From: Alteromonas sp. 5E99-2
Lineage (GTDB): Bacteria; Pseudomonadota; Gammaproteobacteria; Enterobacterales; Alteromonadaceae
DNA length: 64,000 bases
Assembly (NCBI RefSeq): GCF_017368475.1
Contig: NZ_JAFNJE010000014.1
Span: forward strand, 41,854-105,853
Direction of reading: 5' to 3'
A program made the translations under genes and the position numbers. Below, piece after piece: positions 41,077 through 47,897 of this stretch (the first letter of the stretch is position 1; every line of letters begins with the position of its first letter). Under the pieces are notes generated by a model. That model did no database searches. It was not told where the DNA came from and saw only the letters and a program-made list of their open reading frames with translations.

Positions 41077-41544
41077 TTAAAGTCGATTAATAGAAAGAGT
41101 ATAACTACCGCTTTGTTTCGCTAAACGGAATTCATAATTACCGTTTTTGTGAGGGGTAAACTGAAAGTTTTGGCTTTGAATATTGCAGAATAATTTTACA
41201 GCGATTTTCTCGACCATAACGACCTTCTTATCTAGCCCTCCACAAGTTTGAAGTGGAGACCAATTGGGATCGGATATCTTAAAATCTTCAGTACGCCCAT
41301 CTGCTTCTAAATAAACTCTTGCTGACCAGGAGTTAGTGCCGTTACTTACAAAGCGAAAAGACTCTTGTACTCCCCACCAATTAAATGTTCCCCTTAAATA
41401 AAGCGCCTGCTCATCGAGAGACGCTTTATAAGGGTCAGGAATAACATAACCACTAGGTTGCGTAGTACAACCGGCTAAAATGAATGTCAGCGCAATTAAT
41501 ACACTAGTGCTAATTCGTTTAATTGAGCGCTGACAGTTTTTCAT
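41077..41544 (-). CDS. Small lipoprotein with carbohydrate-module-like fold, glyQS operon
   Basis: 155 residues. A lipoprotein signal ends in FILAGC (Cys26). The mature part (YLRGTFNWWGVQESFRF, RVYLEADGRTEDFKIS, NGNYEFRL) resembles the immunoglobulin-like E-set/CBM48 modules found beside pullulanases and starch-binding proteins. I do not recognise a specific family. Its ATG overlaps the glyS stop by 4 bases, so it is translated from the glyQ-glyS message, an odd partner for a tRNA synthetase. The 226 bases between it and the gyrB terminator hold no gene; only an AT-only hairpin at 40898-40922 is visible. Confidence 0.75.
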   Translation of the reverse strand: MKNCQRSIKRISTSVLIALTFILAGCTTQPSGYVIPDPYKASLDEQALYLRGTFNWWGVQESFRFVSNGTNSWSARVYLEADGRTEDFKISDPNWSPLQTCGGLDKKVVMVEKIAVKLFCNIQSQNFQFTPHKNGNYEFRLAKQSGSYTLSINRL

Positions 41545-43598
41545 TTGGCTAAAACGGAAATGTCAGCAGTACGTAAAAACAAGCTACGCAGTTGGTTTAA
41601 CAAAGCAAGCCTATTGCGTTTAATCTCTTCGTTTTCTGCCATTACCATAACGTTGTCGAAAAACGCATCAATGGGGGAACGTAAAGACGCAAGATTTGAC
41701 AACGCAGTGCTATGATCTTGAATGTCTAGTCCACTCAGTTCAGTTATTTTTCGATACAAATTAGACTCATATTCAGACTCAAATAATTCAGCATCAACGG
41801 CTATATCATCTGAAGCAACCTTTTGTTTAGCTAAAATATTCGCTACGCGCTTATTTGCAGCAGATAATGCTTCAGCTTCAGGAAGTTGTTTAAATGCTTC
41901 TACGGCTGCGACACGAGCTACAAAATCATCTGGTTTAGTAGGGCGGCGAATCGATACCGCTTGAATGACATCTGAACCGTATCCTTTCTCTTGAAGTAGC
42001 GAAGAAAAACGACTAAGAACGAAATCAATCACTTCGTCCCCGTTATCGACCAATACTCCTTCCGGATACTGAAGTGCTGCAGTGCTGATAAGTTGTTGTA
42101 AATCCAAGTCTAAACCAGACTCAGATATAATACGCAAAATACCTATGGCTGCGCGACGAAGTGCAAATGGGTCTTTGTCACCTTTAGGTTTTTGCTCTAT
42201 ACCAAAAATACCGACAAGGGTATCTAGTTTATCAGCTAGAGATACACACATACCTGTCGTTGATTGTGGCAATACATCGCCAGAAAACTTAGGTAAATAT
42301 TGTTCTTCAATGGCCAGTGATACTTCTTCAGGTTCGTTGTCATGGGCTGCATAATAACGACCCATTACACCTTGCACCTCGGTGAATTCCATTACCATTT
42401 CGGTCATCAAGTCAGATTTACTGAGTAAACCTGCACGAGCTGCTAGCGAAGAATCACTTCCTATTAGCGAGGCAATACGTTCAGCGGTGTTTGATATACG
42501 AGTGACTTTGTCTTTAAGTGTGCCCAATTTCTTTTGAAAAACAACTGTGCCTAAGTCTTCAACTCTTGAATATAAAGAACGCTTTTTATCGGTTTCAAAG
42601 AAAAACTCTGCGTCGGCAAGTCTAGGGCGGATAACTTTTTCATTACCTTCTACAACAAGCTCTGGTTTTTTACTGTCTATATTGGAAACAAACAAAAAAT
42701 GATGACTCAGTGACCCGTCGCTATTTAGCAGGGGTACGTACTTTTGATCATCTTTCATTGTGTAAATAAGCGCTTCTTTAGGAACACTTAAAAAGCGTTC
42801 TTCAAATTTAGCTTGCAGTACTTTTGGCCATTCTACTAAAGACGCAATTTCTTCTAGTAGCGAAACTGAGTAATCAGCTTTAAGGTTCATTGAGTCAGCC
42901 ATTAAATCTAATGTAGATTTAATGGTATCCACTCTACGAGAAAACGAACCAACTACATAGTGGTTGATAAGTGTGTTTTCGTATTCTTTCGCATGAGTTA
43001 ATGTAAAGGTTTTATTCCCATGAAAACGATGCCCTCGGAGCAAGTTGTTTGACGAAATACCTAATACTTCCGCCTTTAATATGTCGCTTCCATATAGAAT
43101 AGTTAACGTATGGATAGGGCGAATAAATTGATAGTCATTGTTACCCCAGCGCATAGGCTTAGGAATGGGCAATTTCTTCAACGCTTGAGTCACCATTTCA
43201 CCAATGGCCGATGAGATATGTTGACCTTTAACCGTCGCTTTATGTAATAACCACTCGCCTTTATCGGTTACTAATCGTTGCGCGTCGGCAATATCAATAC
43301 CGTTGCCTTTTGCCCAACCTAATGCAGCTTTTGTGGGATTGCCTTCTGAATCGAATGCAGCGCTAACGGCAGGGCCGCGCTTTTCAACTTCTACGTCAGG
43401 TTGTTCGCTTGAAACACTTGAAACTAATATCGCAAGCCTACGGGGGCTAGCAAACCATTCAAAAGACTCAGGCGCATAGTTGGCTTCAATTAACGCATTG
43501 TGAATGTTGTTGGCGAATTGTTCGCCCAAGGATTTTAAAATTTTTGGTGGTAATTCTTCAGTACCAATTTCAATTAATAAAGCATCGTTGTGAGACAT
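41541..43598 (-). CDS. glyS: Glycyl-tRNA synthetase beta subunit
   Basis: 685 residues, near the usual 689. Family blocks IEIGTEELPPKILK, SPRRLAILV, MRWGNNDYQFIRPIHTLT and DKLDTLVGIFGI are intact, and an anticodon-binding-like C-terminal domain is full length. With GlyQ it forms the alpha2beta2 enzyme that charges tRNA-Gly. It starts at the last base of glyQ. Confidence 0.97.
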   Translation of the reverse strand: MSHNDALLIEIGTEELPPKILKSLGEQFANNIHNALIEANYAPESFEWFASPRRLAILVSSVSSEQPDVEVEKRGPAVSAAFDSEGNPTKAALGWAKGNGIDIADAQRLVTDKGEWLLHKATVKGQHISSAIGEMVTQALKKLPIPKPMRWGNNDYQFIRPIHTLTILYGSDILKAEVLGISSNNLLRGHRFHGNKTFTLTHAKEYENTLINHYVVGSFSRRVDTIKSTLDLMADSMNLKADYSVSLLEEIASLVEWPKVLQAKFEERFLSVPKEALIYTMKDDQKYVPLLNSDGSLSHHFLFVSNIDSKKPELVVEGNEKVIRPRLADAEFFFETDKKRSLYSRVEDLGTVVFQKKLGTLKDKVTRISNTAERIASLIGSDSSLAARAGLLSKSDLMTEMVMEFTEVQGVMGRYYAAHDNEPEEVSLAIEEQYLPKFSGDVLPQSTTGMCVSLADKLDTLVGIFGIEQKPKGDKDPFALRRAAIGILRIISESGLDLDLQQLISTAALQYPEGVLVDNGDEVIDFVLSRFSSLLQEKGYGSDVIQAVSIRRPTKPDDFVARVAAVEAFKQLPEAEALSAANKRVANILAKQKVASDDIAVDAELFESEYESNLYRKITELSGLDIQDHSTALSNLASLRSPIDAFFDNVMVMAENEEIKRNRLALLNQLRSLFLRTADISVLAK

Positions 43599-44503
43599 TA
43601 TTTATCCTTACTACACAATGGAAAGCCAAGCGCCTCTCGCGCTTCAAAGTAACTTTGCGCACACGCCTTAGCTAGTGTGCGAACACGCAAAATGAACCGT
43701 TGGCGTTCGGTTACAGAAATTGCATGACGTGCGTCAAGCAAATTAAATGCATGAGATGCCTTCATTACTTGTTCGTATGCTGGCAGTGGCAAGCTCTTTT
43801 CAATTAATAACTGACTGGCTTTTTCACATTCATCAAATTGAGTGAATAAGGTTTTCACATCAGCATATTCAAAGTTGTAAGTAGATTGCTCTACTTCGTT
43901 TTGATGGAAAACATCACCGTAAGTAACTACGCCTTGTGGAGTATGAGCCCAGACTAAATCATAGATACTATCAACGCCTTGAATGTACATGGCCAATCGT
44001 TCAAGACCATAGGTGATTTCACCTGTAACAGGCTTACATTCGATACCGCCTACTTGTTGGAAGTAAGTAAACTGGGTGACTTCCATTCCGTTCAACCAGA
44101 CTTCCCAACCAAGTCCCCAGGCACCAAGAGTAGGGGACTCCCAGTTGTCTTCGACGAAACGAATATCGTTTTCTTCGGGATCAAAACCAAGCATGCGAAG
44201 AGAATCAAGGTAACGCTCTTGTATGTCATCAGGAGAAGGTTTTAACATGACCTGAAATTGGTAATAATGTTGTAAGCGATTGGGGTTTTCGCCATACCTA
44301 CCATCTGTTGGTCTGCGACATGGCTGAACATAAGCACTGTTCATTGGCTCCGGGCCCAGTGAACGTAAAAATGTCATTGGATGGAATGTTCCCGCGCCCA
44401 CTTCCATATCAAGTGGTTGAATAATGACACAACCTTGTTGTGCCCAAAAATCTTGTAACGCAAGGATCAAGCCTTGAAACGTTTTAGTATCAAATTTTTG
44501 CAT
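43598..44503 (-). CDS. glyQ: Glycyl-tRNA synthetase alpha subunit
   Basis: 301 residues. [37 protein letters not shown] and [19 protein letters not shown] are the class II catalytic core motifs of the bacterial alpha subunit. The frame opens eight codons earlier at a TTG (44527), but the ATG at 44503 with AGCAGG upstream matches the family start MQKFD. Confidence 0.97.
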   Translation of the reverse strand: MQKFDTKTFQGLILALQDFWAQQGCVIIQPLDMEVGAGTFHPMTFLRSLGPEPMNSAYVQPCRRPTDGRYGENPNRLQHYYQFQVMLKPSPDDIQERYLDSLRMLGFDPEENDIRFVEDNWESPTLGAWGLGWEVWLNGMEVTQFTYFQQVGGIECKPVTGEITYGLERLAMYIQGVDSIYDLVWAHTPQGVVTYGDVFHQNEVEQSTYNFEYADVKTLFTQFDECEKASQLLIEKSLPLPAYEQVMKASHAFNLLDARHAISVTERQRFILRVRTLAKACAQSYFEAREALGFPLCSKDK

Positions 44504-44536
44504 GGACCTGCTGCCCGATTCGCTCAAAAGGCGGTT

Positions 44537-44542
44537 ATTATA
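44537..44542 (-). promoter_or_regulatory. Probable -10 box of the glyQS promoter
   Basis: A perfect TATAAT on the minus strand, about 35 bases before the glyQ ATG. No good -35 is seen at 16-18 bases, so an activator or a weak promoter is implied. Confidence 0.4.
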
Positions 44543-44567
44543 GCGGCTCGTGGCTTCAGAGTGTAGT

Positions 44568-45020
44568 TTAACCGTTAATCTCTGTGCAAAATTGTATAAT
44601 TGATTCTAATTCGTTTAAAACTAGGGTTTCATGCTGAGACTCTATTTCCTGTCTTTGTCTATCTTCTAGCATTCTAGAACGCTTGTCTAATGCACGTCTG
44701 GCCTCTAATGTGGCAAAACCGCTAATAGCACTGAATAAGGTAAATATTGCAGGAAACTTGCTTGAATAGTCAGGTGAAGGGTTTAAGGGCAGTGCTTGCA
44801 ACAAGTTACAAATCCGAATTGCACCTTCAGATAATTCGCATTGTTGTTGAAGCATGGCTTTAGAAATAGTAACAATACTTTCTAATAGATTATCTATGCG
44901 ATCATCAAGGGCTTGTTGCCGCTGTTGATTTTGCTTTGACAATAATAATAAAAGTCGTCCAGCGTAAAAAGCTAACCCAGCGACGATGAGACAACCAATG
45001 ATAAGTAATACTAGCAACAT
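44568..45020 (-). CDS. DUF2489 membrane-anchored protein
   Basis: 150 residues: one N-terminal membrane helix (about 2-27) followed by a glutamine- and arginine-rich helical domain, with conserved-looking [14 protein letters not shown] and [11 protein letters not shown] stretches. I recognise it as the DUF2489 family, common beside yihI in Alteromonadales and Vibrionales, function unknown. The topology is one anchor with a soluble coiled domain. It starts 3 bases after yihI, so they form an operon. Confidence 0.78.
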   Translation of the reverse strand: MLLVLLIIGCLIVAGLAFYAGRLLLLLSKQNQQRQQALDDRIDNLLESIVTISKAMLQQQCELSEGAIRICNLLQALPLNPSPDYSSKFPAIFTLFSAISGFATLEARRALDKRSRMLEDRQRQEIESQHETLVLNELESIIQFCTEING

Positions 45021-45023
45021 GTA

Positions 45024-45512
45024 TTATTTGCTCTCGTCGTCAAAATCACTCATGGAAATAGCATCGAGTTTATCTAACGGATCGATATCAACATTGTCTT
45101 CGTCCTCAGACACATCAATACCTAGCATTTCGCACAAAATAGCGTGACGGCTTAGCTTGCTTTCTATGTAGTCTTTTTGATCTACCCGAAGACGTTGCCC
45201 TTTTTCTTGTTTATCCAATAAAGCGATAAGTCGTGAATCTGCTTCAATAGCGGCCAGTTCATCACTTGGTTTGGCATACACTACTTTTTTAACGTGGGTG
45301 ACTTGTAGAGGAATTAACTTTTTGCTTCCGTGTCTGGGGTCAGTATTCTTACTACCGCCACTAGATCTAGTCGTGCTTTGTGCAACAGCTTGTCTATTGC
45401 CGGCAGGACGACCCTTACTTGGCTTCTTTACGTTTTTTTCTTTGCGCGTAAAGTCCGATGATTTTGAAACACCAATACTACCAACTTTCCTGGACTTCTT
45501 TTTTCTAGGCAT
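45024..45512 (-). CDS. yihI: Der GTPase-activating protein YihI
   Basis: 162 residues. The lysine/arginine-rich N-terminal half (about 1-65, including KKPSKGRPAGNRQ), the segment DPRHGSKKLIPL and the acidic C-terminus match YihI. It stimulates the GTPase Der and so tunes 50S ribosome assembly. In E. coli it stands next to csrC and engB, matching the layout here. It is the first gene of a two-gene operon with the DUF2489 gene. Confidence 0.9.
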   Translation of the reverse strand: MPRKKKSRKVGSIGVSKSSDFTRKEKNVKKPSKGRPAGNRQAVAQSTTRSSGGSKNTDPRHGSKKLIPLQVTHVKKVVYAKPSDELAAIEADSRLIALLDKQEKGQRLRVDQKDYIESKLSRHAILCEMLGIDVSEDEDNVDIDPLDKLDAISMSDFDDESK

Positions 45513-45617
45513 GTTTAACTCTTAACCGTACATTATCGTTTAATTATACATTAGCTTGGCGACAGAAGCTTATTGAAAATAAGTTGATTGGTAGTGGAAG
45601 TAGGCTTAATTAAAAAT

Positions 45618-45647
45618 AAAAAAAGGTGATGACAACCGTCATCACCT
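45618..45647 (-). terminator. Rho-independent terminator of the candidate RNA / cytochrome c4 unit
   Basis: On the minus strand AGGTGATGAC (45647-45638), loop GGTT, GTCATCACCT (45633-45624), then a run of seven T. The stem is 10 perfect pairs. It lies 240 bases past the cytochrome gene, unusually far for that gene alone. Confidence 0.88.
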
Positions 45648-45821
45648 CATGTTCCGCGTCGTTAGACACTTCTCCCGATATACACATCATTGTGTTAGTG
45701 CTTCCATAGCATAGCCCCACTTTTGTTTTTATTTACAGAGCATTATTGTTTTAGGTCATCCTGACACTTTATATTTAGTCCCGTATTTATTAAGTGAAAT
45801 TAACTAATTTCATCTAATTGA
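45618..45821 (-). ncRNA. Candidate small RNA at the csrC position
   Basis: The 376 bases between yihI and cytochrome c4 hold no gene. On the minus strand a possible promoter TTGTCT (45855-45850), 16 bases, TATGCT (45833-45828) starts a transcript of about 204 nt ending at a strong terminator (45618-45647). The RNA would carry the hairpin GUCAGGAUGAC (45765-45755), whose AGGAU loop is the classic CsrA target. Other GGA motifs lie at 45779-45781, 45703-45705, 45673-45675 and 45653-45655. In E. coli csrC occupies this interval between engB and yihI in the same relative orientation. The start is uncertain, and only five GGA motifs are present. Confidence 0.5.
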
Positions 45822-45888
45822 TGAAATAGCATACACCAAAAAAAGTTGAAGACAAGGGGAGATACAAATTTTTAACATTTCAAGCTGG

Positions 45889-46536
45889 CTAATCTAAACT
45901 TGAAATATAGTTTGCCAATACCTCTATGTCTTCATCTGTAAGTTTTGCAGCTATACTTTGCATCATTCCATTCTTGTCATTAAGCCGGGTTCCTGACCTG
46001 AATGCTTTTAACTGAGATAGGGTATATTGCGCATGCTGGCCAGATATGTCGGGAAACCCAGAGAGGTTTGAACCATTTCCTTTAGGACCATGGCAAGAAA
46101 CACAAGCAGGAATTTTTCTGTTTATATCCCCAGAATTAAAAAGAGTTTGTGCTTTTAAGTTTGTTGGTGTTTTTTGCTTTGATTCTGTAGGTGTTTGACT
46201 ACTAAAATAAGAAGCAACATTTTGTACATCTTCATCTGTTAAAAACGATGCCATTCCGCCCATTATGGGACTGCTACGGCCCTCTTTTTCACCAGTTTGG
46301 ATTGCAAGTTTATATTCGTTTAATTGTTTCACAAGATAAGTCTTGTGCTGCCCTGCGAGCTTAGGATTTGATGGTATTTGGCTATTTCCATCAACTGAAT
46401 GACAGGCAGCACAAACTACTGATTTTGCTTTACCTGCAGCAATTTCATTTTCAGTAGATTGATTTTGAGCGCTTACAGAATGATGAACGCCAAACGTAAA
46501 CAATGTTGTTAATACTAAAAAAGAAGAGGCTTTCAT
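45889..46536 (-). CDS. Di-haem cytochrome c4
   Basis: 215 residues with a signal peptide ending at about residue 23 (VSAQ) for export to the periplasm. Two haem c sites, CAACH (42-46) and CVSCH (145-149), sit in two similar domains. Each has the repeated pattern PKLAGQHKTYLVKQL / PDISGQHAQYTLSQL and a downstream methionine (GGM and NGMMQ) as the sixth ligand. This is the c4 layout, an electron carrier to terminal oxidases. In many gammaproteobacteria it stands next to engB, divergently as here. No partner redox gene is adjacent. Confidence 0.93.
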   Translation of the reverse strand: MKASSFLVLTTLFTFGVHHSVSAQNQSTENEIAAGKAKSVVCAACHSVDGNSQIPSNPKLAGQHKTYLVKQLNEYKLAIQTGEKEGRSSPIMGGMASFLTDEDVQNVASYFSSQTPTESKQKTPTNLKAQTLFNSGDINRKIPACVSCHGPKGNGSNLSGFPDISGQHAQYTLSQLKAFRSGTRLNDKNGMMQSIAAKLTDEDIEVLANYISSLD

Positions 46537-46660
46537 AACTTTCTCTACTGCAAATAAATTTATCGGAAAAACGCGAACGAATTCATACTTTTTTGCAATT
46601 TAATACCTTACATTTCCACTCCATAATACGAGAAGAGCTTTTATAGCGGTAAATTCATTG

Positions 46661-46694
46661 AATTGCGTTTACAATAGACAAAAATAACGCAATT
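46661..46694. promoter_or_regulatory. Inverted repeat upstream of engB
   Basis: AATTGCGT (46661-46668) and ACGCAATT (46687-46694) are perfect 8-base arms, 18 bases apart, 19 bases before the engB ATG. A TACAAT between the arms (46670-46675) could be a -10 box, so a repressor at the repeat would block it. No known operator is recognised. Confidence 0.35.
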
Positions 46695-46712
46695 GAGCAA
46701 TTAAACAAGACA

Positions 46713-47321
46713 ATGAGCTACTTTAGTAAAGCTAATTTTTCCATGAGCGCGCCAAATATCCAACATTTAGAGGGAGATTCTGGGTATGAGGTAGCTTTTG
46801 TTGGTCGATCAAATGCAGGTAAATCAAGTGCTTTGAACAAACTAGTCAGGCAAAAGCAGTTGGCGAGAACCAGTAAAACACCAGGTAGAACACAAATGAT
46901 TAATGTTTTTACGCTGGACGAAGAGCGCAGGCTTATTGATTTACCTGGATACGGCTTTGCCAAAGTGCCGATAGAAATGAAGCTTAAATGGCAAAAAGCA
47001 TTAGGGGAATATTTGAATGTACGAAAATGTCTTAAAGGTGTTGTTGTACTGATGGATATTCGTCATCCGTTAAAAGATTTAGACCAAGAATTAATTTATT
47101 GGGCAGTAAATGCCAATATTCCTGTTTTAGCATTGCTGACGAAAGCTGATAAATTGAAATCAGGGAAGAGAAAGGCACAGTTATTAATGGCTAGAGAAGC
47201 CTCGCTGGCGTTTTGTGGTGATGTTAGAGTTCACACCTTCTCTTCGCTATCAGGTATCGGTTTGCCTGATTTAGAAAATACGTTGAACGAATGGTTGAAT
47301 ATACCTTCTAAAAAGGCATAA
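46713..47321 (+). CDS. engB: Ribosome biogenesis GTPase YsxC/EngB
   Basis: 202 residues. P-loop [12 protein letters not shown] (about 31-42), switch region [20 protein letters not shown] and TKADK (NKxD variant) motifs define the EngB family, needed for late 50S assembly. It converges on polA across the tandem repeat array. No plus-strand T-run follows the first repeat hairpin, so its own terminator is not obvious. Confidence 0.96.
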   Translation: MSYFSKANFSMSAPNIQHLEGDSGYEVAFVGRSNAGKSSALNKLVRQKQLARTSKTPGRTQMINVFTLDEERRLIDLPGYGFAKVPIEMKLKWQKALGEYLNVRKCLKGVVVLMDIRHPLKDLDQELIYWAVNANIPVLALLTKADKLKSGKRKAQLLMAREASLAFCGDVRVHTFSSLSGIGLPDLENTLNEWLNIPSKKA

Positions 47322-47410
47322 AAAACCCGGCTCAATGGCCGGGTAAACACACTTAGAGAAAACACACATATAACATTAATAGAGACCTTACAAAGGCACT
47401 ATTTGTTCCT
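47319..47410 (-). ncRNA. Candidate small RNA unit 1 (next to engB)
   Basis: Nearly identical to unit 2. The start block reads AGGAACAAAT (47410-47401), one base changed from GGGAACAAAT. Terminator stem 47325-47331 with 47338-47344. Its T-run overlaps the last codons of engB on the opposite strand. Confidence 0.55.
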
Positions 47411-47463
47411 GCAGAAATGAAAATTTATTTAATTTTTATTTAAGACATTCTTTTTAAAAGACA

Positions 47464-47555
47464 TAAAAAACCCGGCTCAATGGCCGGGTAAACACACTTA
47501 GAGAAAACACACATATAACATTAATAGAGACCTTACAAAGGCATTATTTGTTCCC
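47464..47555 (-). ncRNA. Candidate small RNA unit 2
   Basis: GGGAACAAAT block at 47555-47546, small hairpin over about 47530-47542, terminator stem ACCCGGC/GCCGGGT (47470-47476 with 47483-47489) followed by six T on the minus strand. Confidence 0.55.
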
Positions 47556-47607
47556 GCAGAAATGAAAATTTATTTAATTTTTATTTAAGACATTCTTTTT
47601 AAAAGAC

Positions 47608-47700
47608 AAAAAAAACCCAGCTCAATGGCTGGGTAAACACACTTAGAGAAAACACATATATAACGTTAATAGAGACCTTGCAAAGGCGTGATTTGTTCCC
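47608..47700 (-). ncRNA. Candidate small RNA unit 3
   Basis: GGGAACAAAT start block at 47700-47691, small hairpin over 47675-47687 (CCTT/AAGG), terminator stem ACCCAGC/GCTGGGT (47615-47621 with 47628-47634). Relative to units 1 and 2 both sides of one terminator pair changed together (GC to AU). Confidence 0.55.
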
Positions 47701-47752
47701 ACAGAAGTGAAAATTTATTTAATTTTTATTTAAGAGGCTCTTTTTAAAAGGC

Positions 47753-47845
47753 AAAAAAAACCCAGCGCAATGGCTGGGCAAAATACACTTAGAGAAACAC
47801 ATATTTAACACTAATAGAGACCCTTCGAAGGTCTATTTTGTTCCC
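47753..47845 (-). ncRNA. Candidate small RNA unit 4 (next to polA)
   Basis: Putative RNA of about 90 nt from GGGAACAAAA (47845) to the T-run after GCCCAGC...GCTGGGT (stem 47760-47766 with 47773-47779). The small hairpin pairs across 47820-47832. Its G-U pairs (47823 with 47829, 47760 with 47779) exist only if the minus strand is the RNA. No consensus promoter is clear; processing from a polA read-through transcript is possible. Confidence 0.55.
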
Positions 47846-47897
47846 AAATAAATTAAAAAATTTAATAAGGTGTTGAATTTATGTAATTCATTTGTTT

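Larger units (their letters stand above)
47319..47855 (-). repeat. Four tandem 145-bp repeats between polA and engB
   Basis: Four direct copies in exact 145-base register: terminator hairpins start at 47325, 47470, 47615 and 47760. Copies 1 and 2 differ at about three positions, copy 3 at about a dozen, copy 4 (next to polA) most. Each copy, read on the minus strand, has an AT-rich lead, GGGAACAAA (GGAACAAA in copy 1), a small hairpin, an unpaired segment containing TTTCTCTAAGTGT, and a GC-rich hairpin followed by T. Gradual divergence suggests growth from the polA side toward engB. The interval matches that of the Spot 42 gene spf in E. coli, but no Spot 42 sequence is recognised. Confidence 0.95.

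Noticed and set aside
47319..47855. CRISPR array
   Set aside because: The 145-base units are homologous along their whole length with no unique spacers, and no cas genes are nearby.
47319..47855. Spot 42 RNA gene copies
   Set aside because: Position matches spf, but the sequence recalled for E. coli Spot 42 does not align beyond having a terminator; I keep only the positional parallel.
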